DNA of 32,217 bases from an uncultured Coriobacteriaceae bacterium (lineage in GTDB: Bacteria > Actinomycetota > Coriobacteriia > Coriobacteriales > Coriobacteriaceae), in assembly GCA_944322175.1 (NCBI GenBank), contig CALUOB010000011.1, positions 1 through 32,217 on the forward strand, read 5' to 3'. The notes below the pieces were generated by a model. The model did no database searches. It was not told the origin of the DNA and saw nothing but the letters and a program-made list of their open reading frames with translations. Numbering within the stretch: the first letter of the stretch is position 1; the number at the start of each line of letters is the position of its first letter. This document shows, one piece after another, positions 15,971 through 21,817 of the stretch. The translations under genes were made by a program, and so were the position numbers.

Positions 15971-16648
15971 TTACGCACGCATCCTTTTCTCGAGAGCCGA
16001 CGACGCCAGCATGAGAACGCTGGTGATGACGAGGAAGATGACCGCAACCCAGGTATAGGTGGCAAACGAGTCCATGGTGCGGCCCACGTAGACCTTGGCC
16101 TGGTTCATGATCTCGGGCAGGCCGATGGCGTACATGATGGTGGAGTCCTTGAGCGTGATGATGCACTGGTTCACAAGGCTCGGCAGGCAGATGCGCACGG
16201 CCTGGGGCAGGATGATCTTCTGCATGGTCTTGGCCTTGCCCACGCCGAGCGAACGCGACGCCTCCATCTGGCCCTTGTCGACCGACTGCACCGCGCCGCG
16301 GAAGATCTCGGAGGTGTAGGCGCCGGCGTTGAGGATCAGCGTGGCGATGCTCGCCGTAACGACGTCGATGCGGAAGCCCGGTGCCACGGTGGCCTGCAGA
16401 AGCTGGGGCATGGCAAAGTAGATGTAGAAGGCCTGCACGAGCATCGGGGTGCCGCGGATGAGCCAGATGTAGAACTTGGCCACGCCGCGTAGCGGACGGA
16501 TGCTCGAGAGGTTCATGAGGCAGGTGAGGATGCCGATGACCATGGCGGCCACGAGCGAGACCACGGTAACGTAGAGCGTGGTCTGCAGGCCGCTCCACAG
16601 AAGCGGCCACGCCGCCGTGAGGGTTTCGAAGAGAGTTGCTAGATCCAT
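15971..16648 (-). CDS. glnP: Polar amino-acid ABC transporter, permease
   Basis: Membrane subunit of the importer, 225 residues with about five spans. The His/Glu/Gln family motif is visible as AGAYTSEIFRGAVQSVDKGQMEASRSLG, followed by the EAA loop region PQAVRICLPSLVNQCIITLKDSTIMYAIGLPEI. AAAGG precedes the ATG at 16646-16648. It sits between the binding-protein gene (142-bp gap with hairpins) and the ATPase. Confidence 0.93.
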   Translation of the reverse strand: MDLATLFETLTAAWPLLWSGLQTTLYVTVVSLVAAMVIGILTCLMNLSSIRPLRGVAKFYIWLIRGTPMLVQAFYIYFAMPQLLQATVAPGFRIDVVTASIATLILNAGAYTSEIFRGAVQSVDKGQMEASRSLGVGKAKTMQKIILPQAVRICLPSLVNQCIITLKDSTIMYAIGLPEIMNQAKVYVGRTMDSFATYTWVAVIFLVITSVLMLASSALEKRMRA

Positions 16649-16716
16649 GACGCGCCTTTACCGTCGGGGAGCCGCCGCGCGTCGCAACATAGCGCGGCCG
16701 GCCCCGTTGACACAAC

Positions 16717-16779
16717 GCGGGCGCCCCGAGAGCGCCCGCAGACAAGAAGGGGCGCCCGCCGCTTGGGGCAGGCGCCTGC
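16717..16779 (-). other. Intercistronic hairpins after the binding-protein gene
   Basis: Two inverted repeats: the perfect palindrome GCAGGCGCCTGC at 16768-16779, directly after the binding-protein stop, and GCGGGCGC/GCGCCCGC at 16717-16739. Neither has a U-tract. Such hairpins commonly stabilise the upstream message and lower downstream expression, giving more binding protein than permease. This role is inferred. Confidence 0.45.
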
Positions 16780-16790
16780 TTTAACGATCG

Positions 16791-17597
16791 CTAGGCCTCG
16801 AGGTACTTGGCGACGATCTCGTCGTACTCGCCGCTCTCCTTGATGTTGGCAAGGCCCTTGTTGAACATCTCGATAAGCTCGGCGTTGGTGCCCTTCATCA
16901 CGGCAAAGCCGTACGGAGTAGCAAAGTCATCGGAGTTCTCGGCCACGATACGCAGGCCGTTGCCCTGCGCCACGCCGTAGGCCATAACCGGGTAGTCCTC
17001 GAAGCAGGCAACGGAGTTACCGGTGAGAACGTCCTGGTACATCATGTCGGACGAGTCGAAGTAGGTGATGTCGAGCTCGTACTCGTCGGCAATGGACTCG
17101 GCCCAAGCGGCGCTCTGCGTGGCGGTCTTGCAGGCCACGGTCTGGCCGCGCAGGCCCTCGAGGTCCTCCACGTCGGAGTCTTCGGCCACGGCAGCGCACA
17201 CGTAGGAGTCGTAGTAGGGGTCGGAGAAGTCGTACTTCTCCTCGCGCTCGGGGGTAATGGACATGCCGGCGATCACGGCGTCAGCCTGGTTGGACTCGAG
17301 CGCGGCCACGGCAGCGTCGAAGCCGAGGGAGTTGAGCTCGTACTCAAAGCCCTGGTCGTTGGCGATGGCGGCGAGAAGGTCGACGTCGATGCCCACAAAG
17401 GCGCCCTCGTCGTCGGTGAACTCAAACGGGGCGAAGGTGGTGTCGGTCGCAACGATGTAGGACTTGGCGGAGCCGTTGGCGTCGGAACCGGCGGCGGTGT
17501 CGGAGCCGGAGCTGCAGCCCACGAGGCCGAGGCCGGCCACGGCGGCAGCGGAGCCAGCGAGCGTCACGAACGAACGACGGGAGACGAAATTCTGCAT
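16791..17597 (-). CDS. Polar amino-acid ABC transporter, substrate-binding lipoprotein (twin-arginine signal)
   Basis: Extracytoplasmic receptor of the importer, 268 residues. The signal SRRSFVTLAG...GLVGC combines a twin-arginine motif with a lipobox; Cys28 is the predicted lipidated residue. The mature protein is a type 3 solute-binding protein: FAPFEFTDDEGAFVGIDVDLLAAIA, VIAGMSITPEREEKYDFSDPYYDS and PYGFAVMKG are typical. GGAGG lies five bases before the ATG. It is first in the four-gene operon with permease, ATPase and LysE-type exporter. Because these proteins bind many polar amino acids, specificity is left open. Confidence 0.92.
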   Translation of the reverse strand: MQNFVSRRSFVTLAGSAAAVAGLGLVGCSSGSDTAAGSDANGSAKSYIVATDTTFAPFEFTDDEGAFVGIDVDLLAAIANDQGFEYELNSLGFDAAVAALESNQADAVIAGMSITPEREEKYDFSDPYYDSYVCAAVAEDSDVEDLEGLRGQTVACKTATQSAAWAESIADEYELDITYFDSSDMMYQDVLTGNSVACFEDYPVMAYGVAQGNGLRIVAENSDDFATPYGFAVMKGTNAELIEMFNKGLANIKESGEYDEIVAKYLEA

Positions 17598-17727
17598 AAG
17601 ATCCTCCGATCATACGGGGCAAAGGGGCGACAGAGGTGCATTATTGCCGCCGATGAGCATAGCATGCGGATATTTCGCTCCGATTACACAGGGGCCGCAT
17701 TACGGCGCGCAGAGCGCTCGTCTCGGT

Positions 17728-17760
17728 AGATCCTCCACGAAGTGACCAAAGATCCTCCAC
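17728..17760 (-). promoter_or_regulatory. Direct repeats AGATCCTCCAC upstream of the amino-acid importer
   Basis: AGATCCTCCAC occurs at 17728-17738 and again at 17750-17760, 22 bp apart, which places both on one DNA face. On the transcribed strand they read GTGGAGGATCT, echoing the gene's own ribosome site GGAGGATCTT. They could be a tandem operator or accessory ribosome sites in a long leader. No clear -35/-10 pair was found in 17598-17785. Confidence 0.35.
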
Positions 17761-17774
17761 AACTCTGAAGCTTC

Positions 17775-17816
17775 CTTAAGAAAAAGCCAGGGAGAAGCGC
17801 GGAACTTCTCCCCGGC
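17775..17816 (-). terminator. Intrinsic terminator for cstA
   Basis: On the minus strand a 12-bp stem (GCCGGGGAGAAG with CTTCTCCCTGGC, 17786-17816, one G-U pair) is followed by TTTTTCTT. It lies about 280 bp after the cstA stop codon and is the first convincing terminator for that transcript, which therefore carries a long 3' region through the 17862-18067 repeats. Confidence 0.75.
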
Positions 17817-17861
17817 CTCATGTCCGAGTCAATTGGTCTGATTAAGCGCACGGACGCACCG

Positions 17862-17989
17862 AAAGATTACGCACGCGCGCGGATGTAGTGCAAGATTACG
17901 CAACGGCACGGTAGTGCGGGGCGTCAGGCGTCCCATAAACCGGCTCGCTGCGCAATCTTTTGGCTTATCCGGCGGATTGCGTAATCTTG
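17862..17989. repeat. Nested inverted repeats of AAGATTACGCAA
   Basis: Four copies of a GATTACGCA-like word: plus orientation at 17862-17873 and 17891-17903, minus orientation at 17950-17964 (one base different) and 17977-17989. CAAGATTACGCAA at 17891 and TTGCGTAATCTTG at 17977 are perfect complements. They lie in the cstA 3' region with no coding sequence. Confidence 0.7.
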
Positions 17990-18000
17990 GGGCGGGCGCA

Positions 18001-18067
18001 GCGCGAGAAGCGCAATCGGCACGGCGCGAGAGATGCGATCGGCACGTCGCGAGAAGCGCTCGGCGCA
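18001..18067. repeat. Three tandem 22-23-bp repeats
   Basis: Units of the form GCGCGAGAAGCGCAATCGGCAC follow each other at 18001, 18023 and 18046 with a few substitutions. They end about 30 bp from the cstA stop codon. No function is evident. Confidence 0.6.
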
Positions 18068-18097
18068 GCTCGTGAGCCCGGCCCCGAACCAGCGAAT

Positions 18098-19936
18098 TTA
18101 CGCCTGGATGTGCGTGCCGTCGGCGGGAGCCTCCGCCGGGTCGCCGTGGCCGTAGTGTGCACGGCCCATCTGGCTCCACTCGGGATCCTCGTCGGGCAGC
18201 GAGCCCGCTTCCTTGGTGAAGAGCTCCTTCAGGCAGTTGTACGCCACGATGACGCCGAGCACCATGAGCAGGATCGCGAACACGAGCTGCAGGCCCGAGG
18301 TGGCGATAACCGCCGCCCCGCTCGTCTGCAGGGCGGTGATGCAGCCGATCGTGCTCTGCACGAGCGAGGTGAACGTGCTCACCAGCAGGAAGGCCACGGG
18401 CACGTAGAGCATGAAGCCCTTACGGCCGGTGCACTTGCAGAAGACCGCGAGCATGATCATGGTCATGCCGCCGAGCAGCTGGTTGGACGCGCCGAAGAGC
18501 GGCCAGATGTTGGTGTAGCCGCCGAAGGCGAGCGCGAGGCCGAGCGCCAGCGTGAGCACCGTGGCAACCCAGGTGTTGGAGAAGACCTTGGCAGCGCCGG
18601 AGAGCTCTGCCTGCTCGTCCTCGAGTGCGTCGTTGCTGCGCGCGAAGAACTCCTGGAAGGAGAGGCGGCCGATACGGGCGACCGCGTCGACCGAGGTCAG
18701 GGCGAGGGCCGACACGCACATGGTCATGAAGACCGTGGCGAGCGTCTGGTCAACGCCGAACGCCGTCATGCCGCGGGCGATGCCCTGGCTGAAGATCTGG
18801 AACGGGGTGCCCACCGCAGCGCCGCCGGCGCCGGAGGTGTTCATGGTCGTGAACATGATGGCCGCAACCACGATGGCGAGCACGCCCACGAACGACTCGA
18901 GCACCATGGCACCGTAGCCGACCGGCAGCATGTCCTTCTCGTTGGACACCTGCTTGGAGGAGGTGTTAGTCGAGACGAGGCTGTGGAAGCCCGAGAGCGC
19001 GCCGCATGCCACGGACACGAAAAGCAGCGGGAACACGAAGCTGCCGTTCTCGGCGAGGGCGCCGATGTCAGCCACCATCGGCGCGGTCATCTGGGCCTGG
19101 CCGCCGGCACCGAGCACGAAGATGCCCACGACGGCGCAGACGATCATGACGATCATCATGATGCTCGTGAGGTAGTCGCGCGGCTGTTTGAGCGTCTGGA
19201 TGGGCATAGCCGCGGCAAAGAGCAGGTACACCATGATGACGGCGAACCAGCCCATCTTGTCGAGGTAGACCGGGAATTGCATGCCGACGGCGAACATGGC
19301 CACGAAGAGCACCACGGCAAGCGCGAGCTCACGCCAGCCCGAGAGCTGGAAGCGACGGTTGATCCACCCGAAGGCAATGGCCACGAAGGTGAAGAGGATC
19401 GAGATGGTGCCCGCCGTGCCGCCCGCGTACGATGCGGCCATGTCGACCGCGCCGTCGGCGCCGGCCACCGTCATAAACGTGCCGGCGACCATGTCGACGA
19501 AGGCAGCGATGACGATGATGGTGAAGAGCCAGCTGAAGAGCAGGAACAGCTTGCGGCCCGTGCGGCCGATGTACTTCTCGATAAGCTGGGCGAGCGACTT
19601 GCCGTTGTTCTTGACGCTCGCGTAGAGGGCGCCGAAGTCGTGCACGGCGCCGAAGAAGATGCCGCCCACGAGCACCCACAGAAGCACCGGCAGCCAGCCG
19701 AACATCATGGCGGCGATGGTACCCGTCACAGGGCCTGCGCCGCAGATGGAGCTGAACTGGTGCGAGAACGCCGTGAAGCACGACGCGGGCGAGAAGTTCT
19801 TCCCGTCCTCCATACGCTTGGCGGGCGTGAGCGCACGCGCGTCGACGCCCCAGGTCTTGGCCAGCCAGCGGCCATAGACCAGGTAGCCCGCGACGAGCAC
19901 TACCGCCGCGACCACCACGATAACCATACCGTTCAT
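18098..19936 (-). CDS. cstA: CstA-family carbon-starvation transporter (peptide/pyruvate)
   Basis: Large polytopic membrane transporter of 612 residues. CstA-family landmarks are all present: VYGRWLAKTWGVD near the N-terminus, SICGAGPVTGTIAAMMFGWLPVLLWVLVGGIFFGAVHDFGAL, SGFHSLVSTNTSSKQV, LTSVDAVARIGRL and GGYTNIWPLFGASNQLL. Enterobacterial CstA proteins import peptides or pyruvate under carbon starvation; shorter forms such as this are common in Gram-positive bacteria. The ATG at 19934-19936 is chosen because MNGMVIVVVAAVVLVAGYLVY starts the first span and AAGGGA precedes it. Expression is likely controlled by the leader at 20036-20236, which carries a promoter, a 12-residue Ile-rich peptide and an intrinsic terminator. 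It ends in a long repeat-bearing 3' region before its terminator. Confidence 0.93.
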   Translation of the reverse strand: MNGMVIVVVAAVVLVAGYLVYGRWLAKTWGVDARALTPAKRMEDGKNFSPASCFTAFSHQFSSICGAGPVTGTIAAMMFGWLPVLLWVLVGGIFFGAVHDFGALYASVKNNGKSLAQLIEKYIGRTGRKLFLLFSWLFTIIVIAAFVDMVAGTFMTVAGADGAVDMAASYAGGTAGTISILFTFVAIAFGWINRRFQLSGWRELALAVVLFVAMFAVGMQFPVYLDKMGWFAVIMVYLLFAAAMPIQTLKQPRDYLTSIMMIVMIVCAVVGIFVLGAGGQAQMTAPMVADIGALAENGSFVFPLLFVSVACGALSGFHSLVSTNTSSKQVSNEKDMLPVGYGAMVLESFVGVLAIVVAAIMFTTMNTSGAGGAAVGTPFQIFSQGIARGMTAFGVDQTLATVFMTMCVSALALTSVDAVARIGRLSFQEFFARSNDALEDEQAELSGAAKVFSNTWVATVLTLALGLALAFGGYTNIWPLFGASNQLLGGMTMIMLAVFCKCTGRKGFMLYVPVAFLLVSTFTSLVQSTIGCITALQTSGAAVIATSGLQLVFAILLMVLGVIVAYNCLKELFTKEAGSLPDEDPEWSQMGRAHYGHGDPAEAPADGTHIQA

Positions 19937-20035
19937 AGGTATCGTCCCTTCCGCTTGGGTGCGAGCCTCGGCGCACCGCATCGCTGCCAGCTGCCTGCAT
20001 CTGCCCGCGGCGCTGCGCCGCAGGCCTTGGCCGTG

Positions 20036-20075
20036 CAAACAAAAAGCGGGGGCCGTCAAATACGACGGCCCCCGC
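20036..20075 (-). terminator. Intrinsic terminator (attenuator) in the cstA leader
   Basis: On the minus strand a perfect 12-bp stem (GCGGGGGCCGTC with GACGGCCCCCGC, 20046-20075, 6-nt loop) is followed by TTTTTGTTTG. It lies about 105 bp before the cstA ATG and about 125 bp after the predicted start of transcription, so it must be passed to express cstA. Preceding it are two mutually exclusive hairpins: 20099-20125 (CACGGGC/GCCCGTG) and 20086-20107 (CCGCCCG/CGGGCGG). Confidence 0.8.
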
Positions 20076-20125
20076 CAAAAGCTAGCCGCCCGCAACTGCA
20101 CGGGCGGCCACGCTGCCTGCCCGTG

Positions 20126-20164
20126 TTAGCAAATAATCGTGCTGATAATGGCTAGCTGATGCAT
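20126..20164 (-). CDS. cstA leader peptide MHQLAIISTIIC (putative attenuator peptide)
   Basis: A 12-codon frame with ATG at 20162-20164 and TAA at 20126-20128, preceded at six bases by AGAGG, starting about 36 nt after the predicted transcription start. Four of its 12 residues are Ile, three of them encoded by ATT in a genome that mostly uses ATC. Its codons 4-5 contain GCTAGCC, which is complementary to GGCTAGC at 20081-20087 just before the terminator. A ribosome stalled at the Ile codons would therefore change the downstream fold. This matches the architecture of classic amino-acid attenuators. Whether the peptide is made is untested. Confidence 0.6.
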   Translation of the reverse strand: MHQLAIISTIIC

Positions 20165-20206
20165 GCGATGCCTCTTTGACTCGCGCATTCCCTTAGTGCG
20201 CCGCCC

Positions 20207-20236
20207 AGTATGGTCCTCAGTGCGATCCCATGTCAA
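20207..20236 (-). promoter_or_regulatory. cstA promoter
   Basis: On the minus strand a consensus -35 TTGACA (20231-20236) is separated by 18 bp from CATACT (20207-20212). The predicted transcript starts near 20200, giving a leader of about 264 nt before the cstA ATG. Its position between the phnX remnant and the leader terminator shows that the terminator belongs to cstA, not to the remnant. Confidence 0.65.
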
Positions 20237-20318
20237 ACGCGGCGCCCGCGCTGTTACGAACGTGTTGCCACAAAGTTGCGAGGCCGCTACGCGTAGGCGG
20301 CGCGCCGGGCGGCTCCTC

Positions 20319-20583
20319 TTAGGCCAGCCGGCCGAGAAGCACGGGCAGCTCGGAGAAGTTCCGAATGACCGCCGTGGCGCCCACAGCACGGAACGTGCCC
20401 GCCACACGCTCGCACGCCGCGTCCTTCTCGGCGGGGCTCAGAGCCTCGTACTCTGTCTCGGAAAGCCCCATCTCGGAGCTGCCCTCGGCGACGCCGGTCG
20501 AGATGACGCCCGCGGCCACGCCCTCCTTGATGTCGGACACCGTGTCGCCGACCTTGGCGGCGCGTTCAGTGGGGCAGGTTTAT
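20319..20583 (-). pseudogene. phnX: Phosphonoacetaldehyde hydrolase remnant (C-terminal part only)
   Basis: A readable frame of about 85 codons encodes the C-terminal end of a HAD-family phosphonoacetaldehyde hydrolase: CPTERAAKVGDTVSDIKEGVAAG continues into MGLSETEYEALSPAEKDAACERVAGTFRAVGATAVIRNFSELPVLLGRLA. The motif KVGDTVSDI is HAD motif IV; the nucleophile Asp motif, cap domain and about 180 residues are missing. Upstream the frame stops at a TAA near 20581, and sequence immediately turns into repeat-like DNA with an inverted GCTTCCC/GGGAAGC pair. No start codon or ribosome site is present, so it is probably a decayed gene cut by a rearrangement. Confidence 0.75.
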
Positions 20584-20651
20584 GCATAGGTAAAGAGCTT
20601 CCCTGCATACGTAAGGGGTGCGTAACGATAGCCGGGAAGCATTCAGCCGAG

Positions 20652-20810
20652 AAAGTGTTCAAATTTGCAAATTATCAGTCGTTTGCAGGCGGCCAAAACG
20701 GCGTGAGCGCTTTGCGGCATATTCCGTTCCTGGGCAAACGCGCATTCATGCATACGCTGTACCTCATGCACAGGCGTAAAAGACTGATTATTTGCATTTT
20801 TGAACACTTT
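20652..20810. repeat. Inverted-repeat element of about 160 bp
   Basis: The left arm (20652-20686, AAAGTGTTCAAATTTGCAAA...) is complementary to the right arm (20774-20810, ...TTTGCATTTTTGAACACTTT) with about 28 of 33 positions matching. The arms are AT-rich against the GC-rich surroundings. The 87-bp interior has no gene. The arrangement resembles a small non-autonomous element; it starts about 65 bp from the broken end of the phnX remnant. Confidence 0.7.
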
Positions 20811-20884
20811 GGCCCTCGGAAGGGGCAACCGGCGGGCAGAGCGAGCGTCCCGCGAGCCGCTTCACGCGCGACGGACGCCCACAA

Positions 20885-21309
20885 CTCTCCCAAGCCGGGG
20901 CTTTGCTCCAAGATCTCTCCCAAGCCGGGACGCCGCGCGCAGGCGCGGGATATGTTCCCTTCAGAAGGCCGCAACTCTCCCAAGCCGGGACGTTGGTCGA
21001 CACCATCCTGCACATCGTCCTTGCTTGGGAGAATGGAGGCCTTTCCGCCGGCGAAACATTGCGATTCTTGAGCATCGTCCCGCCTTGGGAGAAAAGCGCT
21101 CTTTTGGAGAGTTTGGACGCTCGACAAAGCCGCAGGTAAACAGCTTGCGCATTTCTGGCCCCCTCCCAAGCAAGGACCTTGTTCCGGCCAATCTCTCCCA
21201 AGCAAGGACGTTGCGCACGAACGCGGAGAGTTTCGCACCCGAAAGGCGAGATCTCTCCCAAGGCGGGACGATGTTCCCGGAATCCTGCACGTCGTCCTTG
21301 ATTGGGAGA
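20885..21309. repeat. Nine copies of an approximately 18-nt motif CTCTCCCAAGNNNGGACG
   Basis: Plus-strand copies start at 20885, 20915, 20975, 21161, 21193 and 21253; minus-strand copies span 21016-21032, 21076-21092 and 21293-21309. The variable centre is CCG, CAA, GCG or, once, TCAA-like. Spacings between neighbouring same-strand copies are 30, 60, 60, 32 and 60 bp. Two minus copies share a longer context beginning ATCCTGCAC. No coding sequence is supported in 20811-21370. Confidence 0.8.
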
Positions 21310-21370
21310 ACGGCCTGGGCTCGCGTGCACGGAGGGGCATCCGCCCGTCTGGGACAGAGACGGGAGCCGG

Positions 21371-21753
21371 CAGGCAGACTGCCCGAAACACAGCGAGGCC
21401 CGCCCCATACGGGGCGGGCCCATGCGATGCAGGTTGCCTTCGCGAAAGTGAGGACGCGGCTGGCGAGTCAGGGTGGCCCGAAGGAGGAGGCCATGCCCCC
21501 AGGCAGACCGTTCATACACAGCGAGGCCGGCCCCGTGGGGCCGGCCGATGCGGAGCAGGCGGCGTGCGGAAAGCGAGCGGGCCCCGGGTGCCCGAGGTCG
21601 CCTTGAAAGAGGAGGGCATGCCCCTGCCAGGTCGTCAGAGACATAGCGAGGCCCGCCCCATACGGGGCGGGCCTATGCGGTGCAGGTTGCCTGCGCGAAA
21701 GCGAGGGCGCGACTGGCGAGTCAGGGTGGCCCGAAGGAGGAGGCCGTTGACCT
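21371..21753. repeat. Three tandem copies of an approximately 128-bp unit with a conserved hairpin
   Basis: Units begin at 21371, 21500 and 21628. Each has AGCGAG, then a 10-bp stem, then a GCGAAAG-like stretch and an AAGGAGGAGG-like purine block. Stems are 21397-21420 and 21650-21673 (GGCCCGCCCC/GGGGCGGGCC, ATAC loop) and 21525-21546 (GGCCGGCCCC/GGGGCCGGCC, GT loop). Units 1 and 3 are most alike. Bases 21754-21817 up to the pckA stop show nothing recognisable; no U-tailed terminator for pckA was found. Confidence 0.82.
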
Positions 21754-21817
21754 TATGGTCATGGCCGACGAATGAGGGCCAGCCTGGCCGCCAGCCGCGG
21801 CCGCAGCGTCAAGTACG

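Noticed and set aside
20036-20164. T-box riboswitch in the cstA leader
   Set aside because: No Stem I, specifier-loop layout or clear T-box sequence was found, and the leader before the terminator is short; the leader-peptide model fits better.
20885-21309. CRISPR array
   Set aside because: The repeated words are about 18 nt, occur on both strands, have unequal spacing and no cas genes are nearby.
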